Made by a program: the position numbers and the translations under genes
Source of the DNA: Sinonovacula constricta
Taxonomy: Eukaryota; Mollusca; Bivalvia; Cardiida; Solecurtidae
DNA length: 64,000 nt
Direction: 5' to 3'
NCBI GenBank assembly: GCA_007844125.1
Contig: CM017556.1
Span: 74,641,635-74,705,634, forward strand
The notes under the pieces: model-generated
Databases searched by the model: none
What the model saw: the letters and a program-made list of their open reading frames with translations, nothing else
What the model was told of the DNA's origin: nothing
Part shown: one piece after another, positions 33,931 through 46,500 of the stretch
Position numbering within the stretch: the first letter of the stretch is position 1
Layout: each line of letters starts with the position of its first letter

Positions 33931-34131
33931 TTAGCACAGGGGTGTAATGCTGACGAAATAAATAATTGGGAGTTAATTTTAAACTGACATTATTTGCATA
34001 AGCTATCCGCCAACAAGGTTAAATTTACGAAGCAAAAACAGTGATTTCAGCGCTTCTTATACAAGCTACTCCACTTCTCTGTTACTTCGTCTCTTTGATT
34101 CCTGTTGCACGCCCCAGTTAACAGTGACAAT

Positions 34132-34141
34132 GTCACGTGAC
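34132..34141. promoter_or_regulatory. GTCACGTGAC E-box palindrome
   Basis: This is a perfect 10-bp palindrome around CACGTG, the core bound by USF and MITF/TFEB-type bHLH-zip factors (CLEAR-like). It lies 366 bp upstream of the TRPA start codon. Whether it acts on this gene is unknown. Confidence 0.4.
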
Positions 34142-34506
34142 CGTCATAGTGAATACACAAACACTGAGTTGGGAATAGATAATATAATGGCTACCCGATT
34201 TCGCAACACACTAGTTGTGTTGTTTCAAAATTCTCAACGCATTTAGCAACCATTTCTCAGCAAGTATCGAAAAAGTGACCCGTGCAGTCTGTGTTTGGTA
34301 ACCAATACCATTCGTGGAATTATCTATTGGTTTTATTTAATTCTCGGAATCTGGAAATCCCGTACACGGGTAGTTAGTGCAGTTTCAGTAATTAGCTTAG
34401 CGGGTAGCCACGCCCAATTGTTCTCACCGTTACACTTGTGTGAAATCGGCTTATAACAACAGTCATTACTTCAAACAGGGTAGAACCCCACCCAGTTCAT
34501 ACTGAC

Positions 34507-37500
34507 ATGGATGATCCACAGGTAATTACATATTGACCTAATTACCTTATTACTTATAACCTTAGTGATCTTCGAGCAGCTGCGTATTTATGGTACCCGT
34601 GTATTTACAGTTTTTTTTTGTTGTTTTTTTTTGTGTGTGTGTGTGTGTGTGTCTGTGTGACTTACAGTTCAACCATAATTTAGATCTATTCAATTCAAAT
34701 AATTATTAACAAGTGTTTAACTTATACGCAATGGGACCCTTCAAAGGAAGAGCTATAGCTATTGCAGTTTAGGCCTATAAAACATGAACTGTATTCACAG
34801 GCACTCTTATGTGGAAACAGTTAACTGATGGACCAAATAAGGGAATTAGTCTACCAATGCAAATGATAATGTTTTATGTAGATCAAGACACACCCTCTTG
34901 AAATTGTTCAAGTAAACATCTAGTTTGTTAGCTACACTTTGAGTTCAAAGCCTTTTTTTAGCTTGTTTAAAGTGACACAATCTAAACTTCATATGTACTT
35001 AACTTATTAGATTTATTATTTAGTCAATCAGTGTATTGTTTATAGATGTGGATGTATGACCTATGACCACATGCACTATTTTAAGATATATTTGTAGAGC
35101 TAAAAATGGTTGAAAAGGGTTGCAACTTTTTTTTACTTCTCCCAATTTAAAGTCAGTACAATCTTTTAAAGGACACCAAGTTAACATATAATCTAGTGGT
35201 CAGAGATAATATTTTATTCCATTGTTCATTGCGTTGCAGTTAAGGTTTGCTTTTTTTTAAACAAAAATGAAGAAAAAAAAATGCAAATGTGGCTACCTGT
35301 GACCAAGTTGCTTTATGTGTAAGTTCAGGTTTATTGGTGTGTGACAGACATGTACATCAGGTAAATCCAATACCTGAGTAGGAATGTTAGCTGTGACTTC
35401 TTAGCAGGTGTAGTTATTCATTAAATCACACTGTACTCATTATGAATTTAAAGGACAAGAGAAAACTGTCCTATCAGGCACCCCATTGTGTGTCAGTTTA
35501 TTAACCGAACATCTGGTCACTTATTCGCTAATTAGTCCCTGTCAGCTAAGTACCTACCATTTCCTCTCACAGTAAATGACATGTTAATTACATGTTGATT
35601 TGCATGTCTCAGCACTGCCCACCAATTGTTCTAATAGACTCTTAAATAGCTTAACGACTACTGATTGGTCCTTACATTGAGTTCTTATCTTAAACAATAT
35701 GTGGTCAGCAACTCTTGCTTGGCATATAACGTATGATGAAAATGAGGGTTAATAAAACTTATCAATCAGCAAATGTTGTTTCATTGTCAACTTACAGTTA
35801 CCCTATGCCACAATATTCTGATCTGTGTAATTCTTGAAATAATGCTGCCAATTTAATGAATCAGTTGGAAGCATTTCAAGTCCATGAAATGTACACTATG
35901 GGGGTTAATATTAGCCTGTAGGACAGGACAACTAAAATGCTTTACCATATCCAAGTTTTAGTAATAAATGCAATAACATTCTCCAACTATTTACGTGACT
36001 ATATCAACTTTTGTTTTTGTTTTTCATTATGGCTGTCTTCTATTTCTACTGTCACTCCACAACTATTTACATTTCAGCAATACCAACTTGAACCTCTTTT
36101 ACTGAGTTTCTACATTTGTATGACATAAAAAAAGGCCAACATCTATAACTAAGTTTTTGTCAATCTGCAAATAGAACACAATCGTATAAGTCTGAACGGA
36201 AACACCCAAACTCTTTTTATTTGTGGCGTGGAAGTTATACAAAATGACAATGATATAGTTAAAATAATAATTTATGTTTAAACATTTGCATCTATTATTA
36301 TTGTACTTTACGTCTTTATAATCTCTGGCTGATTTTATACATTATCATCTACCAAATGTTGTTTACCTTGCAATGTCAGCAGACTAAATTGTTACTCCAT
36401 ATGTGTATAAATCTCAAAGTAGGAAACAGGTTTTTTATTGTAAATACCCCTATAATCACATCTTATATATAAAATCTTATATATTGCAGGTACAAAAACT
36501 AGTTCACATGGAGTGGAATAAAAACTTTATTTTTATAAAGAAAATGAGAGAGTGCTTGAGTATTTGATCAGAAAATTGACTGAGTACTTGAGTACTGATA
36601 TTTGTACTTGTTGACATACTTGCTTTTTATTTAGCAAAATAAATTCTCTGGTATATCGGAGATCAATTTTTTTTAATTATTAGGTCATACTTGCCATTGC
36701 ATGGAATCATACACTTAATAAATTATAGGTCTATAATGTATACTGGCCAAGGTGCAGCAAGAAATATACAAGCATCTGTTTCATATACATAGGGCTCTGG
36801 GTCTATCCGAGTTTGTGACATTCCAAAGTTGATGGTTTTGTTTTGTTGTTGAAATACATTGCAGTGACCAATCTTGATCATTTAGCGACGTCTAGCCATT
36901 TTAGTGGAGGAAGACCCCACACAAACCTATGAGCAGAGCAGGTCAGCTGGAAGACCTCACCTCGAATGGTACTCAGACCCATACAATGAGAGGCTAAGCA
37001 ATCAGAGGGGTTACTAGTTGGTGTTCCAAAGTTGTAACAAATGGTTCTTATATAGCTCCCTTGCTTACACTCAAGCAGAATAGGCCAGAGTCAGGATAAT
37101 TAGAGTGGGTGAGATATCATATTTCATATAATGATATCACAATGTAGACAGCACATAACTGGAAGCCTACTGGAAGAAAATTAAACCCAACCAAGAAGTC
37201 AGTAATTCTGCAACAACTGGACAAGCCAGCCAAGTCTATGCTAGTTAGGTTACTAATTAATGTGACACTTTAAACAACGCATATTCCTAATTATCAGAAG
37301 AGGACAATTCAATTTGTCTTATCAATGTTTAAATTTGGCTTATTTACAATATACTAGCAATTGTTTCGGAAAGATTTATCATCTTCTTAGCAAACAGCAA
37401 TGAACACAGAAACCTTTTTTATGGTTTTATCAGGTACTACAGTAGGTTATAATGACCTGCCTTGTTTCTTAAAACGTTTTCAAACTTTGTTTTAAAGTAT

Positions 37501-40500
37501 TACACATGTACTGGACTTTTCAACAGACTCGGAGTGAGAGCTATTGCTCAAATCCAATGACTCACAAATGTAAATTTCTGTGTCTATGCATATCAGAAGT
37601 TAATATACCAGTAGACATATAAAAATTATGTATATGCCAATTTTGATTTTTTAATGTTGATTAAATTAAAAAAGGTCTTATTCATTGGTAGAAGGAAAAA
37701 ACTGGCGATTTGAATAATCTTGGAAAAAAAGCAGTAAATGCACTTGAGTTCTAGTGGTTTTATTTATATATTGATCATACATAGGCAGGGATGTTGATCA
37801 ATCTATCTAGATAAATGTACAGAAGTATAGCTAGCTCATTGACTAGATTTTGTCCGTAATTTTTGTATCTATCAAAATTCAATAAACTACTGCCCTATTT
37901 CGAGCTTTCAGTATTTTTGGAGAAGAGATGAGGTTTTAAGGCCTGAGGCCTGTCTTGCTTACAAAGTTGTAGGCACCACACTTGTTTTTGGTTAAATATT
38001 CATTTATATTTGTGTTTAAATCCAATTTTACACAGAAAACTTGGGAGCACAAAACATTCCCTAGATGTAATGAACATAACCTTCTGTGTTAGTCAACACA
38101 AAGCCTGATATAAAATCTGAGGAAGGCCCTGCATCAATATTTTGACAGAAAGTTAACAATCAACGCCATGGGTAGTTTTCTAGAAAATGTTCTTTTTTTA
38201 AATATATATATATATATTTTTCTTGATTTACAATCATTCATGTAGAATGACTTAATATATTTGGCAGGGAAATGGTGACTTTTGAAGTTATGACTTGGAC
38301 TGAGGAATGGTTAACAAGTACAGACTTTGGTTACCCACTGTCTGGACTTGTATGGTTAATGTATCCAATAGACATTTGTGTACCTTGATTAAACTTGTCT
38401 GTATTTTGCAATAGATGTTCTTGATTTTGAACTCAGTGGTAATTTATAATTCATTTCTGTCAGTCACCCATATATACAATTCCCTCAACATCTTTGTTGT
38501 TTCTATAGCTCTATACAGACATAGTTACTGTGGCTACATTTTTTTTCCATTTATCTTGTAAAGTGGTAAAAAAATTGTGATAAGAATGGGTACATTTTTG
38601 TAGTGAGTTACTGATTATCATTTAAAGTTATGTACACTTTAAGTACAGTCACTGATGTATGACTGTTTGAATAGAACATTTGAAACTGGGTTAGGTTAAG
38701 AATACTATATCACTAAAATACATTGCTGGTATGTTATACAGAGGGAGAGAGACTTGCATGTAAATTTTTTATTTACGTTGAAAAAAGTACAAACAACCGT
38801 CAAGTGATCTTTGACATTCATAACAAGTATGCATAATTACAAGCAGGATATTTAATGAGTACAATATGAGAAGGAAACTTAATGCTTAGGGTGCTAGCAT
38901 TATGCAATTAGTAATATTTGACACTGAAATTCTATGATAGCAATAGAGCTGGTGCAGCAAATCCAACATCACTGAGGAAATTATTGGGATGATCTGAAAA
39001 ATGTATATATAAGAGTAGTACTCAGAGAAAACAAAACAAAAACATCAAGAACCTTACTTATCCAGGCAACAAGATAATTGCTTTAATTTAACATTCCTTT
39101 ATATACATAAAAAATTACTATCTCCACAATTATGGTAACTTTGAATTCTTATTATGATTTAAAAAAAAAATTCTGAATGAGGAGCTATATAACTTCTAAG
39201 TTCCCATCTGTAATGTGTTAAGTATCTGACTGGTCAGATATTTTTGGTACTGCAGTATGACCAATCAGATGTTAGAGTATAAGTTTTAAGCTTGACCTTT
39301 GTCTTTTCTAAGAATGTAGATGCTAACATTTGTCATGATTTTGAGTCAGGAACTATTTTCAGACATTTTTTTTGGCTGGATTAGAATGTGGCAGACTATG
39401 GTGCATTAGTTTAGAGCTCAAATCTCTATTTGTATATACATTTCTTCTGCATTGGCTCTGTTGCAGGGTGGTGGTGGCTATAGGTCTACCATCAATGTGG
39501 CCAACAATGGTGCACAGCGGGGACTGTTGGAGATGACGAACCTGATCAGTAACCCTGGCGACGTGGAGGGGCCCAAGCTCACGCCTATCACCCCTGCCTT
39601 GCCCCGGGTAGAGAGCACCACAGAGATTCTCAATCTGACACTTCATCAGGTGAGATTATTGTTGGTGTACCTGCATTTTTTTCTCTTTAAAAATGTGTCT
39701 TGAAGATCAAACTAAAAGAAGAACATTTTTAATTATACCCATTATTCACTCAGGGAGAGAAAAATATGGAAAAGGTCCTATGTGAAGTACCACATATAAT
39801 AAAACTAACACAAGACAAACGCACACATATGCAAGATTATATAAAAGTGACAAAAACACAGAACATTACACACACAGAAAAAAGAACAGTTACCTTCTTG
39901 GAGTGGTCAGGCAGCAAAAGAACAGACTGGGGTGGTTAAAGTTGTTTTTTGGAATTCTCCAACCAGATGGTTTTACAGTCTATTCAGAAATATGGTTAAT
40001 CTCTGCCTTAAAGACTTACTTATAGAGAGTTTTTATTTAAAAAGAAAATGGATGTGTTTGTTGATGATGGTTAACCTAGGTATTACAAGAAAGGCATATA
40101 AGTCAACAAACACTCCAAAGAGCATAAGTATATAAACCGAGTAAAACAAATTAAAGGACCAACATGTATTTAGGGGTTATTCAGGGGAGACTATTCATTA
40201 TTGTTTGTCTTTGCAAGTTTGTAACAGTATTAAGCTTTTTCATGGATAGCTTCAGTTAAATTCTTATTGGTTGGAAAAAAAAACATAAATATTTGATAAA
40301 ACAGAAAAAAACAAAGTAAAAGAAAGCTTAAAGTTTTACATGATAGCACACAAACAGTTTTTTTTCCATTCAAATGCTGCCACATGATCAATTTGACCAT
40401 GCAGTCAGTATGTCTTATCAATGCTTAAAGAACCTATTTGGATCTTAATTTCTTATTTCTTGTTTATATAAAGAAAATAAATTTACAAAATATTCAGTAT

Positions 40501-43500
40501 TAACATATATTGTCAAAATTTTACTATTCCTTTTTTATTTTTATAAAAGTTGTCTTGACAGACCCAAAATTTTTAGTTTTTTTTTTTTTAAATCACCCTT
40601 CTCGTGCAGTATCTTACCATTTTTATCAATTAATAATCTAATAAATCAATAATACATGCTGGACTTTAATCATGAAATGGAAATAGTAAAATTTTGTTCT
40701 GTAACTACAACAAAAAAGTTTGAAATGTCATTGTTAATTACACTATATTTGGCTTCGCTCCCCTTGCCATCTCACGACTATTTTGTGTGAATTGGGCCCT
40801 AGCTATAGCCCCGGTCAATGTCATAATACTGAAAAACATTGTTGCAAAATATTTAATTTACTTTATAATTCTGTCATAAGTGACATATTTTGACCAGATT
40901 TGGAACATGTATGATTTGTGTGAAGATGAGAATATAAGCATTTGGTCAAAGTGCAGGGTACATCTTATGGATCAAGGTCTCTTATACTAAAAACTATTTG
41001 CTAAAATAGAATTTACCTTAAAATTGTTGTCTTTAAACAGCTGTGCATAATAATAATGTTATATATTATATCATGAGGAAGATCAGGTGATTGATGAATA
41101 AGCCATGGGATCTGGTTATTGATCATGGCAGTTAGATATGAGTCCATTCACAGGACCCTTATTACAGTGCATTTTTTGTTGTTGTTGATTTTAAATCAAA
41201 CCTTAGGTATTTTACAGACCATTCTTTTTTAATCGCTTTTGAACCGTTGTTCTGTTAAGTGTTATTTTCATACTTCTAACTTGCTAAAACCATCATTGTA
41301 TATTAAAAAACAATAGCTAAAATTACTTGAGAATTTACATAAAACCTTCATTAATGCCCTGTTTCTTATCTCTGACTTCTATTATACAATCAATTGTAGT
41401 GTGCCAGAAATGGGGACGTGAAGAGTGCCAAGATTCTGCTGAGTAATATGGGCAGCCATGTGAAGAAGAAAATCAACATTGTGGATGAGGATGACTTGAC
41501 ACCGCTCCATTATGCGTCCAGATACAACCATCTGAACATGCTTACACTGCTGGTGGATCATGGAGCAAGTCAGTGGCTTGTAGATTTCAAACTTTTATAT
41601 TGTATTGTTGCATGGATTTAAATGTACTGATCAATTTAATTAAGAATTTATTTTTTTTTGGTGTGAAGAATACGGAGATTGTTAATTGGATTTTAAAGTC
41701 TGCAAAGAATCTTAAGTCTTAATAATTGTACTGATATAAGATGTATTTGTGATTCCAGATCTTCTCTCAAGTTTCTTTTTATTGAAAATTTTCAAAAGTA
41801 GCTTAAGAGTCTTTGTGCGATAAATATCATGCTGCATTGTGGGTTGTAGGTTGCTTGTCCCAAAATACCGGATTCTGATCTTATATCTATCACCAGTCAA
41901 AAATGGAATTATAATTAATAGAATTCAGTCAAATTCTCTGTTTCTATCTAGTGATAATTTTGGCTAGTAACAATTTATAATAATATGTTCTTGTACTGCT
42001 AGATATCAATGCTGTTGACGAGGAAGGGCTAACACCTCTACATTATGCCTCAAGATTCAAGAGGGAAGAAAAGAAGAAAAAGAAGCCAGAGGAAGGTGGG
42101 CCAGAGGTGGGTCAAAACAGACATCTTCTGTAGATTAACCTTTCTGTCCATTGTCTGTTGGGAACTTTTTATACATTCTTTCTGTACAGACTGATAAGAT
42201 CCTAACAATACTGAAAACATACCCTCAGTTAAACATTAGATAAAACAGAATCGTTTGACCTTAATACATAATCTTTCTTTGCCCATTTTTATAAAAAAAA
42301 GGAGACAATTCAGATGTTGGTATTCATGTGTAATGTCAATAATGTCAATGTCAATAAATTGTGTAGGAAGTAAATTTACTTACTATCAAATTCAAATGAA
42401 TTGGGTGGGTTTTTTTCAATTCACAAACAGACCAATGAATATAATGTGTATGTGTGATTGTGTATCAGAAATTTATAAACATTTCATGATTCATGTCTAC
42501 TTGAGTATAGCTGATGTACGGTACCAATGTTTAGATGGTACTGATGTTTAGATGGTACTAATGTTTAGATGGTACTGATGTTTAGATGGTACTAATGTTT
42601 AGATGGTACTGATGTTTAGATGGTACTAATGTTTAGATGGTACTAATGTTTAGATGGTACTGATGTTTAGATGGTACTGATGTTTAGACGAGACTGATGT
42701 TTAGATGGTACTGATGTTTAGATGGTACTGATGTTTAGATGGTACTGATGTTTAGATGGTACTAATGTTTATGGTACTAATGTTTAGATGGAACTGATGT
42801 TTAGATGGTACTGATGTTTAGACAGTACTAATGTTTAGACGGTACTTATGTTCAGAACAAACAGGAAGAGGAAACAGGTGATAACGAGCAGGAGGAGAAG
42901 GAAGATACAGAACAAAAGGTTATTGCATGTTACTGCTATAAAAGTGTCATAGCATGCATCTTTGTGGGATTATTAAGCACGGTGTTTTTGCTTTGATTGA
43001 TGCCAGGTTTTGATCTTAGAAAGGAATAGCTTAACGGTATTGCAGCATGCTGTACAATATTCTGTTGGTAAATTATTGTATCTGTTACTGATCATGTAAT
43101 TGCTGGGATTGGTTTTGCCAAACTTTGAGTTCTAAAGTTAGGTTGTTTATTTTTTGTTTTGTTTTTTTCTTTGGGTTTGTATCTTTTTTCCCTCTTGTAG
43201 AGACTATAAGTATATTTATTGCATCAATACTATACATATTGGTACATATTATTTTGCTTCAAGTGGACACCGTCTCCAGATAACTGAAATACTGTTGGTG
43301 GGACAATAAACCCAATAAACAAACTTATTATTTTGTTATACTCCTTGGAAACATTTTTTTAATGTTTAAACATTTGCATGAATGCATTATTTTATCACCA
43401 TATTCTTATTATGGGTATACTGAAAAACAAAACTTAAAGAAAATACAACAAAAATATAATGGAATCAACACAGCTAAAAAGGGCATGATTATTGCTTTAT

Positions 43501-46500
43501 TTTGTATTGTTTGTTTTGATTGTTGCATTTTCATCTTTTTATAAGATTTATGTTGAGCCAGCTTGCTTTAGCTTGACATAGCTATCATAGAGGTTGTTGA
43601 AAGTGTATATATGTTTGAGTGTATGAACACATTAAGATTTCCTTGTTCATGTGGTATCTTTCCTTAAGCTTTGAATGACTTTAAGTACTTTGGCACAGTT
43701 GTTTTTCACTCAGGATGAGGATGATAGGCCCAGTCCTGTAGCCCAAAAGTCAAGGTCACACTTAGAGGCTAAAGGGACAAAGCTCGAAGCCTTGCCTTGA
43801 CTGTATCTCTCTATTCTTAGAAGGATATAAAGGATATAAAGTAAAGTTTAAACAAATGTTCACCATGACAAGAAAGTGTGTCCTGTGTAAGAATCAGGCG
43901 TGTCCCACAATGGACAAGGTCAAATGCCAAAGATAAGTGTTTTTAGGTCATAGTTAGTTGTTTAGAGGTCAAAAAAAAAAGAGTGCTTTTGACTTTACAT
44001 TGCAGCCTTTACATATTGCTTTTGGGCAGCTGGTTTTGTTATTTTTAGGTGAAAATGTTGTTTTAGGATTTTGCATGATGTCCAACTTTTATGTTCATAT
44101 TTTCTTTAGGCTGTGGTATGTATTCTGCTGATTTTTATTTTATCAATGATAAAGAGTGTAAGTTCATAATAGTTTAATATTTCAATATAGTTTAATATTT
44201 TAAAAGAACTGGACATTTGTTTATTACTTGTTTAAGATGAAACAAGAGAGCATTTCATACCTAAGACTGTTGGTGGGACGATAAACCCAATAAACAAACA
44301 AACAAACATACCTAAGAAGCTTACATCTTTCCAACATAGATATATTTGTTCAAATGTTTCAAGGAGTCAAATTAAATAAGAAAGATGAAGTCTTTCTGAA
44401 AGTACCGGTACATGTTACTGAAATAACTGCAGTGTGATTGTACTGGTACATGTTTCTGACACAACTGCAATGTGATTGTACTGGTACATGTTACTGACAT
44501 AACTGCAGTATGATTGTACTGGTACATGTAACTGAAATAACTGCAATGTGATTGTACTGGTACATGTTACTGACATAACTGCAGTATGATTGTACTGGTA
44601 CATGTAACTGAAATAACTGCAATGTGATTGTACTGGTACATGTTACTGACATAACTGCAGTGTGATTGTACTGGTACATGTTACTGACATAACTGCAGTG
44701 TGATTGTACTGGTACATGTAACTGAAATAACTGCAATGTGATTGTACTGGTATATGTTACTGACATAACTGCAGTATGATTGTAATGGTACATGTTACTG
44801 ACATAACTGCAGTATGATTGTACTGGTACATGTTACTGACATGACTGCAGTATGATTGTACTGGTACATGTTACTGACATAACTGCAGTATAATTGTACT
44901 GGTACATGTTACTGACATAACTGCATTGTGATTATACTGGTACATGTTACTGACATGACTGCATCGTGATTGTACTGGTACATGTTACTGACATAACTGC
45001 AGTATGATTGTACTGGTACATGTTACTGACATGACTGCAGTATGATTGTACTGGTACATGTTACTGACATAATTGCATTGTGATTGTACTTGTACATGTT
45101 TCTGACATAACTGCAGTATGATTGTACTGGTACATGTTACTGACATAATTGCATTGTGATTGTACTGGTACATTTTACTGACATAACTGCAGTATGATTG
45201 TACTCGTACATGTTACTGACATAATTGCGTTGTGATTGTACTCGTACATGTTTCTGACATAACTGCCATGTGATTGTATGGGTACATGTTTCTGACATAA
45301 CTGCAGTGTGATTGTACTGGTACGTTTCTGTCAAAACTGTCATGTGATCGTACCAGTACCTGTTTTTGACGTAACTGCAGTGTGATACCGGTCCATGTTT
45401 CTGACATAACTGTTGTGTTAGGTGTGGTAGCAATAACAGACTATCTTTTCAGATTATCGAAGACACAAATAATATTTGATATATATTACCCTTGTTACAT
45501 GTAATTAAGTAATGCTTATAGTGGTGCATAATTATAAACCAAAGAATATTTGGATCAACCTAAACATTAAAGTAGCAAGACATAATGATAGAATATTTAC
45601 AAATCTTTGCAAAAAGTGCATTTCTTGATTAGTCTGATCCCAGCATAGCTGGCTGATCTGGATCTACACTGCCTGATCAAAAACTACAAGAAATGTTAGA
45701 GTTTACATCTCTTATAGCACTTGGTCATGACATAATCAATATGTTACCTGTGTATGTCAGGTAATGGTGATGCACCACAGTGAGACAACAGAGAGTCTGA
45801 GCCACAATAGTGCCATCCACTTCCTGATCAATCGTAGTGCTAACATCAACATACGAGACCTGTACGGACAGACCCCTTTACACTACGCCTCCATGAGAGG
45901 TAATGAAGTCGCCTGTAAGGATCTGCTGGGCTACAAAACGGTTCAGCTAGAGGTAAGATGTTGAAAACATTTTCTTACGATATTTGATTAATTTAATGTA
46001 TTAACAGAAATGATTTTGGAAATGTATTAAGTTTGCATCATTTGTTTAAGCATTGTTCAGATTTGAATACATCATACAGTGTAATATCCTTCATGCAGAT
46101 ACAATTTTAATAGTCTTTTTAAGTTTCTGCAATATCATTTTTTTTTTACTTTTCATATTTTAGCGTTATATTTAATGCTTCTTTCTAGATATTACATGAT
46201 TCCTTCAGATTGTAATATCTGTTTGCATCAGTCAAAAAATACAAAACTACATAATACATTTCACACAAATCACATAAATGTTGCTTTTCAACAGGTTGTG
46301 AGGTCAGCAATGTAATATTTTTGATGGAGGGTGTCCCTGGTTGAGTGATTCAATTTCCTCCTCAGCCCCTTAGAATTTGGGTTTAAGTTTCTTGGTATGA
46401 GTGAAAACTTGTCGGGAGGAATTCTAGCTGTGCTGTGGTGATTCTATTGTTCTACCAATAATAATTGTCTGTCACCATAGTGACCATAATTCTGTCAGTG

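Larger units (their letters stand above)
32460..34506. other. Divergent promoter interval between POLR2F and the TRPA gene
   Basis: This interval of about 2.05 kb separates the two start codons and should hold both promoters. It contains the hairpin cluster at 32604-32696, a pair of diverged duplicated segments (about 32780-33110 and 33370-33930) and the GTCACGTGAC palindrome at 34132-34141. No coding exon is recognised. Confidence 0.55.
34522..39466. other. TRPA gene intron 1
   Basis: AT-rich intron of 4.9 kb without a recognisable exon. It includes a T/GT tract at 34611-34659 and two degraded SINE pieces at 36857-37016 and 37020-37180. The length and position next to the promoter would suit regulatory elements, but none is identifiable. 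Confidence 0.5.

Noticed and set aside
44415..45433. Minus-strand frames with repeated MYQYNHTAV
   Set aside because: Periodic translation of the 38-bp array in an intron of the opposite-strand gene.
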